DNA of 9,826 bases from Pseudomonadota bacterium (GCA_023437255.1 JAEZGR010000230.1:1-9826), one strand, 5' to 3'; positions 1 through 6,255 are shown, numbered from the stretch's first letter. Notes: generated by a model not told the origin, from the sequence alone. Translations and numbers: made by a program.

Positions 1-884
1 ATGAACACCAGCGACGGCCCGGCGGTGGGCTCAAAACCGAATGTGAACACCGCCGGAAAAATGGCAATGCCGGCCAGAAGCGACACCGCCAGGTCGGCAC
101 ACATGACACGGCCCGCCGTGAGCGGAATGTTCTGCTCGCGACGGAAATAGCTGCCGTAGGTCATCATGGTGCCCATGCCGATCGACATCTTGAAAAAGGC
201 CAGGCCCACGGCAGTGAGCACAACCGTGCCGTTGATCTTCGAGAAATCGGGTTTGAATAGAAAGGCGAGCCCGGCCCCGGCCTCTTCCAGCGTGAGGCTG
301 AATACGCACAGCCCCGCCAACAGAAGAAACAGCAGCGGCATGAGCCGCTTGGTAACGGCCTCGATGCCCCCGGCCACACCCTTGAGCAATATGCCACCGA
401 TCAGAAGCAGCACCAGCCACTGCGACACCAGCGACAGCCAGGGGTTGCTGACCATGGCCGCGAACGCGGCTTCGGTCACCGCCGGGTCGCTGCTGAGGGC
501 GGAGCCCTCGATCGACTTCCACACATACACGAACACCCAGGCCACGACAGCCGAGTAAAACGCCATGATGAGGAACGCGGCAATCATGCCGCTCACGCCC
601 ACCAGCCACCATGGCTGGCCCGGGGGCGACAGGCTGCGCAGCGCGCGAATGGGGTTGGCCCTGGCGTGCCGGCCCAGCGACAACTCGGCGATCATGACCG
701 GCAGCCCCACCAACAGCGTGGCGAGCACGTAGATCAACAAAAAACCGGCGCCTCCGTTGGCGCCGGTCAGAGCCGGAAACTTCCAGATATTGCCCAGGCC
801 CACGGCCGAGCCGAGCGTCGCCGCCAGTACCCCCAGGGTCGACGTGAAGCCATCTCGTTTTGCGGGGGAAGCGGGTGCGGTCAT
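1..884 (-). CDS. Sodium-dependent transporter, NSS/SNF family (partial, C-terminus beyond left edge)
   Basis: Inner-membrane symporter of the neurotransmitter:sodium symporter (LeuT-fold) family, which takes up amino acids or related small molecules with Na+. 294 complete codons are visible of a family usually about 440-500 aa, so roughly the last third is missing. The family fingerprint GSAVGLGNIWKFP lies at residues 25-37 (TM1, Na+/substrate site). It is followed by the NGG-A-FL segment of TM2, AELSLGRHA near residue 70, and several further hydrophobic segments; a SIGMGTMMTYGSY stretch near residues 238-250 matches the TM6-TM7 region of the fold. The start at 884 gives the usual short N-terminus, but no clear Shine-Dalgarno precedes it. 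An in-frame ATG at 917 would add 11 residues and also lacks a well-spaced ribosome site. It follows the family-3 binding protein on the same strand after 91 bases, so it may be the last member of that operon or have its own promoter. The family is certain; the substrate is unknown. Confidence 0.95.
   Translation of the reverse strand, partial: MTAPASPAKRDGFTSTLGVLAATLGSAVGLGNIWKFPALTGANGGAGFLLIYVLATLLVGLPVMIAELSLGRHARANPIRALRSLSPPGQPWWLVGVSGMIAAFLIMAFYSAVVAWVFVYVWKSIEGSALSSDPAVTEAAFAAMVSNPWLSLVSQWLVLLLIGGILLKGVAGGIEAVTKRLMPLLFLLLAGLCVFSLTLEEAGAGLAFLFKPDFSKINGTVVLTAVGLAFFKMSIGMGTMMTYGSYFRREQNIPLTAGRVMCADLAVSLLAGIAIFPAVFTFGFEPTAGPSLVF
739..767 (-). terminator. Intrinsic-terminator-shaped hairpin inside the NSS coding sequence
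   Basis: Read on the - strand, ACCGGCGCC, a 6-base loop AACGGA, and GGCGCCGGT form a perfect 9-bp GC-rich stem. The stem is followed directly by six T (744-739). It lies on the sense strand of the transporter gene, about codons 39-48, over the conserved TM2 segment with Asn-Gly-Gly. The structure is seen directly; termination activity is inferred and would normally be suppressed by translating ribosomes. Confidence 0.55.
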
Positions 885-899
885 GGCAAGGACCAATAC

Positions 900-915
900 G
901 GGGGCGAAGACCCCC
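900..915. other. Small GC hairpin in the leader of the NSS gene
   Basis: GGGGG, a 6-base loop and CCCCC form a 5-bp all-GC stem lying 16-31 bases upstream of the preferred NSS start at 884. It also falls just inside the N-terminus that the alternative ATG at 917 would give. No T-run follows it in either direction, so it does not look like a terminator. It could affect translation initiation, but a stem this short can arise by chance. Confidence 0.3.
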
Positions 916-975
916 ATTGTAGCGGCAGCACCCTCTTCCTACTGCCCGACGCGCCGCCTTGGGGCCTGCGCCAGC

Positions 976-1836
976 TCAATGGCAGTCCGGCACTTCCTGA
1001 TCGAGATAGACTTCAAAGGCGATGTCGCGCGCGGCCTGGCGAGTGAGCTTTTTCAACAGGTCGTCCTGACGCCATTCGGCCACCTGGGTTTGGAGCACAC
1101 GGGCCACTTCCTCATTGCCGGGGCTCACGACGAAGGCCAGGTCGCGTTCCTGCAGCACCGGCAGCTGCGCCGAAAACTTCTTCCACTCCGGGAACTCCAG
1201 CAAGGCCTGCAGCATGGTGCTGTCGTGCACCGCTGCATCGCAGGTCCCGATGCGCAGATTCAGCAGTGCGTCGGCGGGCGCCCGGTACACCTGCTCAATG
1301 GCACCGTAACGGGCCTGCAGCTGACCGGCCAGACCGCCGCCTTCGGCAATACACACCGTGCGCCCCTTCAGGTCTTCCCAGCGCTTGATGTCGGTATCGG
1401 TACGCATGATCGCCATGATGCCCGCCCGGTAGCCCGTGGGAATGACCACGGCCTGCGCAGGCGCATTTTCGCCTGTTGCAACAGGCAGCAACAGCGCATC
1501 TGCCGCTGCCTGCCCGGCCGGCGCCGCCACGGCCTTCTCTGGGGATTCCACTGCGACCGGCGCAATCGGCAAATGCGTTGCCAGTCGCTCGGCCAGAATG
1601 GGGGCGAGGCCTTCAGGGGTGCGCACCTTGGCTCCCGGCTGGTGCGGGGGCACCACGTAGGGCATGCCCAGCTTGAGCGGTTCACCCGCGGCGCTCGCGG
1701 GCGCAGCGTGGCTTGCCGGCGCACCGGTTGAAGCCGATACGGGATTTGCGAGAAGTGCCGCCACCGCCAACGCTGCACTCACCACGGCGCCGCCGGCAGC
1801 GCCACGGTATCGGTGGCAAAAAATGCGCTCGTTCAT
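976..1836 (-). CDS. Periplasmic substrate-binding protein, amino-acid type (family 3-like)
   Basis: Secreted binding protein of 286 aa. Residues 1-35 form a Sec signal peptide: basic n-region, Ala/Val/Leu core, and a VSA-S cleavage site after residue 35. An Ala/Pro-rich linker runs to about residue 50. The mature part has the two-lobe pattern of bacterial family-3 solute-binding proteins: an EPLKLGMPY opening strand near 52-60, IMRTDTDIKRWEDLKGRTVCI at about 143-163, and GTCDAAVHD at 197-205, the usual segment in lobe two that reports ligand-dependent closure. Three mature Cys (162, 199, 285) are present. The start at 1836 is chosen over an in-frame ATG at 1854 because GAGGGAAG sits 7 bases before it; 1854 would overlap the permease gene and has no ribosome site. 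It begins 10 bases after the permease stop, so it belongs to the operon. It is unrelated in family to the other binding protein of the operon. It may feed the same permease, act as a sensor, or be an orphan. Confidence 0.82.
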   Translation of the reverse strand: MNERIFCHRYRGAAGGAVVSAALAVAALLANPVSASTGAPASHAAPASAAGEPLKLGMPYVVPPHQPGAKVRTPEGLAPILAERLATHLPIAPVAVESPEKAVAAPAGQAAADALLLPVATGENAPAQAVVIPTGYRAGIMAIMRTDTDIKRWEDLKGRTVCIAEGGGLAGQLQARYGAIEQVYRAPADALLNLRIGTCDAAVHDSTMLQALLEFPEWKKFSAQLPVLQERDLAFVVSPGNEEVARVLQTQVAEWRQDDLLKKLTRQAARDIAFEVYLDQEVPDCH

Positions 1837-1846
1837 GACGCTTCCC

Positions 1847-2620
1847 TCATACATACTGATAGCGCAACACTTTGCGTTTCAGGTTCTCGAGCAGGACCTG
1901 ATCGATCAGCGTGGCCAGAATCGCAATGGCCAGAATGTTCGACATCACGCCCAGCATGTCGGCGGTTTCGCCCGCATAGGCCAGGTTGCGGCCCAGGCCC
2001 TGGCCGAAACCCACCAGCATTTCGGCCGAGATCAGTGCGCGCCAGGCGTTACCGAAAGCGAGCTGTGCCCCGGTAATGAGTTCGGGCATGACGGCGGGCA
2101 GGTACACACGGCGCACCATGTCCCAGCGGCTCGCTCCCATGACTCGCGCGGCCGACACATGCACGGCCAGCACGCTTTCGGTCGCATTCATGACGGACAG
2201 CGCGGCGGGAAAAAAGGCCGACAGCGCAATCACCACGATGATCGGCAGATTGCCGAAGCCCATCATGATCAGGAAGAGCGGCACCCAGGCGATCGACGGA
2301 ATGGACTGCAGGATGATGATGGCGTTCTTCAACACTTCACGGAAGAAGAACAGCAGCGCGCCGACCAGACCAAAGCCCACGCCAAACAGCAGTGCAAAGC
2401 CGTAACCAAAGCCCAGCCGCGTGAGGCTGCCCGACAGCGCCGCACGAAAGTCACCCGACTGAATGTCCTCCCAGAGCCGCGCAATGACGGAGGGCACGTT
2501 CGGCATCAGGAAGTCGGGCAGCGTCCAGGCGGCGGACTGCCAGATCAGCAGAATGACCAGTATGGCCACACCCATGGCCGCCTTTTTCAGCGGACCGGAA
2601 AGTTGTTTTTGTGTACTCAT
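1847..2620 (-). CDS. ABC transporter permease, SsuC/TauC/NrtB type
   Basis: Inner-membrane channel subunit of a binding-protein-dependent importer (BPD_transp_1 domain), 257 aa from the chosen start, normal for the SsuC/TauC group. Hydrophobic segments lie near residues 13-33, 70-92, 99-121, 123-143, 180-200 and 225-245. The cytoplasmic EAA loop that docks onto the ATPase is clear at about 157-184 (AARVMGASRWDMVRRVYLPAV and onwards), followed by AWRALISAEML at 192-202, typical of this group. The ATG at 2620 gives MSTQKQ... An in-frame TTG at 2647 would add nine residues including two Cys, but it abuts a strong hairpin and has no ribosome site, so it is unlikely. The Shine-Dalgarno for 2620 is weak. 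That fits, together with the upstream hairpin, with lower expression than the binding protein. Its stop overlaps the ribosome-site region of the next gene. The substrate cannot be told from the sequence. Confidence 0.93.
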   Translation of the reverse strand: MSTQKQLSGPLKKAAMGVAILVILLIWQSAAWTLPDFLMPNVPSVIARLWEDIQSGDFRAALSGSLTRLGFGYGFALLFGVGFGLVGALLFFFREVLKNAIIILQSIPSIAWVPLFLIMMGFGNLPIIVVIALSAFFPAALSVMNATESVLAVHVSAARVMGASRWDMVRRVYLPAVMPELITGAQLAFGNAWRALISAEMLVGFGQGLGRNLAYAGETADMLGVMSNILAIAILATLIDQVLLENLKRKVLRYQYV

Positions 2621-2637
2621 GCAGCTTCGGTTATTGG

Positions 2638-2673
2638 AAAAGCACAAAGGCGGCCGGTACTGGACCGGCCGCC
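2638..2673 (-). terminator. Intra-operon hairpin with T-rich tail (partial terminator or mRNA-stability element)
   Basis: On the - strand GGCGGCCGGT, loop CCAGT and ACCGGCCGCC (2673-2649) form a perfect 10-bp GC stem. It is followed by TTTGTGCTTTT (2648-2638), a T-rich but interrupted tail. It lies 25 bases after the stop of the SsuA-like binding protein and 28 bases before the permease ATG. Such elements after binding-protein genes commonly stop part of the transcripts or protect the upstream mRNA 3' end, giving excess binding protein. The structure is seen; the role is inferred. Confidence 0.7.
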
Positions 2674-2698
2674 GGTAAGTGAGCCGGACGGTGGCGGG

Positions 2699-3694
2699 TT
2701 ACAGTTGGCGAGCCTGCTGCCATTCAAGATCAACGATCTTGGTAACATCGAACTTGCCACCGTCACGCGTCTTGAGCGCGCCCTGCTCCTGCATGATGTC
2801 GGCGATTTCCTGCATGCGCGTGATTTCCTGCGGCGTGAGGATCGGGCTGAAGGTCTGGCTCTTGATGGCGGCACTGATCACTTCCTCGCGCGGCAGCTCC
2901 CGACCGTCGCGGGTCTTGAGCGTGGGCTCGGCAATGAAGTACGAAGCAATCAGCTTGGCCGCCTCATCGGGCTTGTTCTGCAGCAGTTCGATCGCGTCAC
3001 GCTGTGCATCCAGCGACTTCCAGACGGCTTCCTTGCGATTTTCGAGCACTTCGCCGGAGGTGATCACCACCATGCACGGGAAGGGCCACACCTGACCGAT
3101 CTCGTAGATCTGGGTAACGGGGGCCACCAGCTTGGCAATGCTGGCCTGCGGCTCGAACAGGAAGGCGGCTTCAACGCGATTGCCCACCAGCGACTGCACC
3201 GCCACCTGCGGGCTCACGCCCAGTACGTTGACGTCCTTGGTGGTGAGGCCGGCGTCTTTGAGGACCACGCCACGCAGAACCGTGTCGGCCGTGCTGCCCT
3301 CGCGCTGCGAGGCCAGGGTCTTGCCCTTGAGGTCGGCGACCGAAGAAATGTTGGCGTCGTCGCGGACCACGATGGCGTGATAGCCATGCTGCGCACCGCC
3401 CACCACCTTGAGGTCGGCACCGCGCGAAGACCAGGAGGCGGCATTGGTGAAGCCCAGCACGCCGGTATCGAGCTGGCCGCCCACGATTGCCTTGATCAGG
3501 TCGGTACCCGAGGTGAATTCCACCAGTTCCACGTCGAGGCCGTGCTTCTTGTAGAAGCCGCCCTCGTAGGCGGCGATGGCCTGTGCGTCGTCCATGACGC
3601 GCAGATAACCCACACGCAGTTTCTCTTCTGCAAAGGCCTGACCGGCGACAAGCAGTGCCGCCATGGCGGGGATCAAGAGACGGGAGAGCTTCAT
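2699..3694 (-). CDS. ABC transporter substrate-binding protein, SsuA/TauA/NMT1-like
   Basis: Periplasmic ligand-binding component of the importer, 331 aa, normal family length. The signal peptide is residues 1-22 (MKLSR, hydrophobic core, AFA cleavage before EEKL); it lacks a lipobox, so the protein should be soluble. The mature part opens with LRVGYLR at 26-32. It then shows the family pattern EGGFYKKHGLDVELVEF (44-60), GGQLDTGVLGF (72-82, where family members bind ligand), VADLKGKTLASQREGST (119-135) and GNRVEAAFLFEP (171-182). This fold is shared by sulfonate, nitrate, taurine and thiamine-precursor binding proteins, so the ligand is not assignable. The start is well supported: GAGGA lies 9 bases upstream, and the ATG overlaps the ATPase stop as ATGA. 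A hexapeptide LKTRDG occurs twice near the C-terminus (259-264, 307-312). Confidence 0.93.
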   Translation of the reverse strand: MKLSRLLIPAMAALLVAGQAFAEEKLRVGYLRVMDDAQAIAAYEGGFYKKHGLDVELVEFTSGTDLIKAIVGGQLDTGVLGFTNAASWSSRGADLKVVGGAQHGYHAIVVRDDANISSVADLKGKTLASQREGSTADTVLRGVVLKDAGLTTKDVNVLGVSPQVAVQSLVGNRVEAAFLFEPQASIAKLVAPVTQIYEIGQVWPFPCMVVITSGEVLENRKEAVWKSLDAQRDAIELLQNKPDEAAKLIASYFIAEPTLKTRDGRELPREEVISAAIKSQTFSPILTPQEITRMQEIADIMQEQGALKTRDGGKFDVTKIVDLEWQQARQL

Positions 3695-4497
3695 GCTGCA
3701 ATTTCCTCGGTGGAATGGGAGAGTTCAGAATCAGAGACTTCAGTGGCCGGCCCGGCTTCAGCGTGATCGGCACGGATGCCCAACAGGCTGAGAATTTCGC
3801 GGCGCATCGGCGCGAACTCGGAAAGGTCGTGCGTTTTTTCGTGATGCGTCAGGTTGAATTCCTTGAGCACCGTGGCCGGGCGCCGGCTGAACACCAGAAT
3901 GCGGTCGGCCAGGAACAGGGCTTCGTCGACATCGTGGGTCACCAGCAAGACAGTCGGCGCAGCTTCGCGGATCAGGTCGCGCAAAGCATCCTGCAAGGTC
4001 ATGCGTGTGAGCGCGTCGAGCGCGCCGAACGGCTCGTCGAGCAACAAGGCCTGAGGCTGGGAAATGAAGGCTCGGGCCAGTGCCGCACGCTGGCGCATGC
4101 CGCCTGACACCTGTGACGGAAAATACGTTTCGAATCCGGCCAGCTGCACCTTGGCGAGCCAGTGGCGCGCCTGTTCACGCGCCTTGCGCTTGTCGACACG
4201 CTGCAGCTCGAGCGCCATGGCCACGTTCTCTTCGAGCGTGAGCCAGGGGTACAGCGCGTTTTCCTGGAACATCAGCGTGCGCTCGGGATTCGGGCCCCGA
4301 ATGGCCTTGCCGTCGGCCAGCACCTGACCGCTCGTGGCCCGTTCGAGGCCGGCGGCCATGTGCAATAAGGTAGACTTTCCACAACCCGACGGCCCCACCA
4401 GGGCGACCAGTTCGCCATGGTCGATGTCGCGCGAGAACGATTCGATGACCCGAAGGTCGCCGAACGACTTCTGAATATTCTGGAAGGAAAACTTCAT
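3691..4497 (-). CDS. ABC transporter ATP-binding protein, SsuB/TauB/NrtC-D type
   Basis: Cytoplasmic ATPase that powers the importer, 268 aa. All catalytic elements are intact: Walker A GPSGCGKST at 35-43, Q-loop Gln78 in MFQENALYPW, ABC signature VSGGMRQR at 130-137, Walker B LLLDEP at 151-156, D-loop GALD at 158-161, and switch His188 in VTHDVDEA. The FQ-x-LYPWLT and SGGM-QR wording is typical of the nitrate/sulfonate/taurine subgroup. A polar C-terminal tail of about 20 residues beyond the usual end shows no recognisable domain. ATG 4497 is the only ATG/GTG/TTG in this frame back to an in-frame stop near 4616, so the start is secure. Its own ribosome site (AGAAAG) is poor. It overlaps the next gene by four bases (ATGA) and is itself overlapped in the same way by the upstream leader ORF, so translation coupled from the leader ORF is plausible. 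Confidence 0.95.
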   Translation of the reverse strand: MKFSFQNIQKSFGDLRVIESFSRDIDHGELVALVGPSGCGKSTLLHMAAGLERATSGQVLADGKAIRGPNPERTLMFQENALYPWLTLEENVAMALELQRVDKRKAREQARHWLAKVQLAGFETYFPSQVSGGMRQRAALARAFISQPQALLLDEPFGALDALTRMTLQDALRDLIREAAPTVLLVTHDVDEALFLADRILVFSRRPATVLKEFNLTHHEKTHDLSEFAPMRREILSLLGIRADHAEAGPATEVSDSELSHSTEEIAA

Positions 4498-4595
4498 TGA
4501 GTGCTTTCTGAGCGTAGTGTTGGGCGCCTTTCGACGCCGCTGTGAGAAGAGCCTGCGCCACCATTTTGCACTGCACAGCGCGGCTGAGTTCCCAC
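4494..4595 (-). CDS. Candidate 33-codon leader ORF, coupled to the ABC ATPase gene
   Basis: A short ORF not explained by the known genes. It starts at GTG 4595, which is preceded by the near-consensus Shine-Dalgarno AAGGAGG (4608-4602) with 6-base spacing. This is the best ribosome site in the transport operon. It runs 33 codons without interruption and stops at TGA 4496-4494, sharing the ATGA overlap with the ATPase start, the usual arrangement for translational coupling. The predicted peptide begins MGTQPRCAVQ and ends RSESTQ. It is hydrophilic, with no membrane segment or signal peptide, one Cys, and no run of identical regulatory codons. It does carry AGG and CTA, which are likely to be rare in a GC-rich genome, at codons 23 and 27. 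It resembles no family I know. It may be a regulatory leader peptide, or simply a device to load ribosomes for the poorly initiated ATPase gene. Chance is possible because ORFs this short are common in GC-rich DNA. Confidence 0.5.
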   Translation of the reverse strand: MGTQPRCAVQNGGAGSSHSGVERRPTLRSESTQ

Positions 4596-4641
4596 TGTAT
4601 TCCTCCTTCCATATTCAACAAAGCATTTTTATTTTCTTTGC

Positions 4642-4660
4642 TTATTTCTTCTGGAAATAA
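4642..4660. promoter_or_regulatory. 19-bp palindrome in the divergent intergenic region (candidate operator)
   Basis: TTATTTC, five bases TTCTG, then GAAATAA is a perfect 7-bp inverted repeat ending 9 bases before the AEC start codon and overlapping its only candidate ribosome site (GGAA at 4653-4656). The surrounding stretch 4611-4660 is strikingly AT-rich, as expected for a promoter zone serving two divergent transcripts. A weaker CAAAG-N12-CTTTG repeat lies at 4619-4640. I could not assign convincing -35/-10 boxes on either strand. The rest of 4498-4669 holds the leader ORF. A dimeric regulator site is inferred from symmetry and position only. Confidence 0.4.
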
Positions 4661-4669
4661 AGCGTCAGT

Positions 4670-5605
4670 ATGGCCGATATTCTCTCGATCACCGCTCCCA
4701 TCTTCATTCTGATTGCCCTGGGTTATATCTGCGTCATGTCCGGCCTGATCACCCGCGACACCACGCGCGGCATGGGCGTGTTCGTGATCACCATCGCCCT
4801 GCCCGCCATGATCATTCGCGGCATGGCAAACAAGCCCCTGGCCGAATCCATGGACCTCGACTTTCTGCTGGCTTACGCCGTGGGCTCGCTGCTGGTGTTT
4901 GGGTTGGGCATGACCGCCTGGCGCATGATCCGCAAGGGCGGCACGGCCGAAAGCAGCATGGCGGGCCTCGGTATGTCGTCGTCGAATTCGGGGTTCGTGG
5001 GCGTGTCGATCTGTGCCATGGTGCTGGGCACCGAACCCGCCTCGCGCGGTGTGGCCATGACCATATTGGTGGAAAGCATGATCATGATTCCCCTGGCCAT
5101 GGCGATCGCCGATGCGGCCGGTGGGCAAGGTGAAGTGCGGCTGCTGGGGCGCTTGTGGGCGACATTGAAACGGCTGGCGCGCAGCCCCCTGCTCATCGCC
5201 ATTTGCGTGGGCCTCGCGCTGTCGGCCTTCCGGATACCTCTGCCCGGCGTGGCGTTACGCGTCATCGACATGTTGGCCATGGCGGCCGCTCCGGTGGCAC
5301 TGTTTGCCGTGGGCGGCAATCTGTACGGGCTGCACCCGAAAGGCATGCTGGCAGACGCCACCGCTATTTCATTGGGCAAGCTCGTCGCGCATCCGTTGCT
5401 CACCGCCGCCTGTTTCCTGCTGGTGCCCGGCCTCGACCCGGTCATGCGCAAGGCCGGCATCGTGTTCGCTGCCGCGCCCATGCTCAGCATCTTTCCGATC
5501 CTGGGCATGCGTTACGGTCTCGAAGATCGCTGCTCGGCCACCCTGCTGCTGGGCACCGTGCTCTCATTCGCCTCGATCAGCGTCACGATCGCCCTGATTG
5601 CATAG
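4670..5605 (+). CDS. AEC family transporter (auxin efflux carrier/malonate carrier type)
   Basis: Integral inner-membrane carrier, 311 aa, the normal length for the AEC (PF03547) family with about ten membrane segments in two inverted five-helix halves. Recognisable features are the N-terminal ITAPIFILIALGY helix (7-19), IALPAMIIRGMA (42-53), the conserved mid-chain SSNSGFVGVSI (104-114) around the helix break, LARSPLLIAICVGLALS before a Pro-containing loop, and AAAPVALFAVGGNL near 210-225. Bacterial members move dicarboxylates such as malonate or related organic acids; the substrate here is unknown. The start at 4670 gives the canonical short N-terminus, although the ribosome site is weak and overlaps a palindrome. 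It is the only + strand gene, transcribed away from the ABC operon, with its own terminator at 5627-5655. It may share regulation with the ABC operon through the divergent region, but nothing shows shared substrates. Confidence 0.93.
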   Translation: MADILSITAPIFILIALGYICVMSGLITRDTTRGMGVFVITIALPAMIIRGMANKPLAESMDLDFLLAYAVGSLLVFGLGMTAWRMIRKGGTAESSMAGLGMSSSNSGFVGVSICAMVLGTEPASRGVAMTILVESMIMIPLAMAIADAAGGQGEVRLLGRLWATLKRLARSPLLIAICVGLALSAFRIPLPGVALRVIDMLAMAAAPVALFAVGGNLYGLHPKGMLADATAISLGKLVAHPLLTAACFLLVPGLDPVMRKAGIVFAAAPMLSIFPILGMRYGLEDRCSATLLLGTVLSFASISVTIALIA

Positions 5606-5626
5606 CGGCGTACCGCCATCGCACAG

Positions 5627-5655
5627 GGCGAGCGAGCTGTCGCTCATGCCTTTTT
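5627..5655 (+). terminator. Intrinsic terminator of the AEC gene
   Basis: GAGCGA, loop GCTG and TCGCTC (5630-5645) form a 6-bp stem. It can be extended by GGC (5627-5629) pairing with GCC (5648-5650) across a two-base bulge, and then TTTTT follows at 5651-5655. It lies 22 bases after the AEC stop. It overlaps the last codons of the convergent AhpD-like gene, whose Lys-Lys codons supply the T-run. The reverse direction has no T-run, so it is a one-way terminator. Confidence 0.65.
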
Positions 5656-6255
5656 CGGAGGCTGCAGAGGCTCGAACGGCTCGGGCCGGTTCATGCCGTG
5701 ATATTCGGCATTGGGCATCATGTCGAGCGCCGTGGCAATGCGGTTCGAGAAATTGTAGAAGGCCACGGTTTCGGCCAGATCGAACACGTCTTCGGGCGAC
5801 AGGCCGACTTCGTGCAGGCGTTCGCGGTCGGCCTGCACCACTTCGGAAGGGGTCGTGGTGAGCTTCCAGGCGAAATCGAGCATGGCACGCTGGCGCACGT
5901 CAAGCGGCGCAACCCGATAGTTCATGACCATCATTTCGCCCAGCTGCGGGTCGCCGGAAAGCGCCCGCACGGCCTGGCCGTGGGCAACCAGGCAGTAGTA
6001 GCAGCGATTGGCACTCGACACCACCACGGCGACCATCTCGCGTTCGAGCTTGCTGAGCCCCGATTCCGAGAACATGATCTCGTTGTACATCGACATGAAA
6101 TTGCGCAGCCGGTTGGGGCGGATGCTGTAGGTGGAGAGGACATTGGGCACCAGGCCCAGCTTGTCGATGCACTTGGCGAAAACGGCCTGCAGGTCTTCGT
6201 CGAGTGTGGCCGGGTCGGGTATGGGGTAAGCGCAAACGTGGTCCGGTTGCGGCAT
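5644..6255 (-). CDS. Peroxidase-related protein, AhpD-like / carboxymuconolactone decarboxylase fold
   Basis: Cytoplasmic protein of 203 aa in the AhpD-like alkylhydroperoxidase group (CMD superfamily). The active-site signature is complete: Glu73 in LEREMVAVVVSS, then CYYC at 85-88 and His92 in LVAHG, matching the E...CxxC...H proton-relay and redox pair of AhpD. The length and the DIFDLAETVAFYNFSNR-like segment after residue 155 (here VFDLAETVAFYNFSNR) match the 'uncharacterised peroxidase-related enzyme' subgroup rather than classical AhpD. The start at 6255 is supported by GAGGAG about 8 bases upstream. It follows the YhaN-like gene after 40 bases with no terminator between them, so co-transcription is likely, and it meets the AEC gene tail to tail. 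The presumed role is hydroperoxide reduction or thiol redox chemistry. The electron donor and substrate are not identifiable. Confidence 0.9.
   Translation of the reverse strand: MPQPDHVCAYPIPDPATLDEDLQAVFAKCIDKLGLVPNVLSTYSIRPNRLRNFMSMYNEIMFSESGLSKLEREMVAVVVSSANRCYYCLVAHGQAVRALSGDPQLGEMMVMNYRVAPLDVRQRAMLDFAWKLTTTPSEVVQADRERLHEVGLSPEDVFDLAETVAFYNFSNRIATALDMMPNAEYHGMNRPEPFEPLQPPKKA

Noticed and set aside
2621..2647. TTG start at 2647 extending the permease by nine residues
   Set aside because: It abuts the 10-bp hairpin, lacks a ribosome site, and adds residues atypical of the family N-terminus.
1664..3766. 700-aa open frame on the + strand
   Set aside because: It lies antisense to the permease, the SsuA-like protein and part of the family-3 protein, all of which have clear motifs. 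Its translation is His/Arg/Gln/Gly-rich with no recognisable domain, as expected for a GC-rich shadow frame.
4498..4595. Amino-acid-responsive attenuator of the classical leader-peptide type
   Set aside because: The leader ORF has no run of identical codons, and no terminator/antiterminator pair was found between it and the ATPase start; simple translational coupling fits better.
4175..5128. 317-aa open frame on the - strand crossing the divergent region
   Set aside because: It is out of frame with the ATPase and antisense to the AEC gene. Its His/Gly-rich N-terminal part is the typical complement of a membrane-protein gene.
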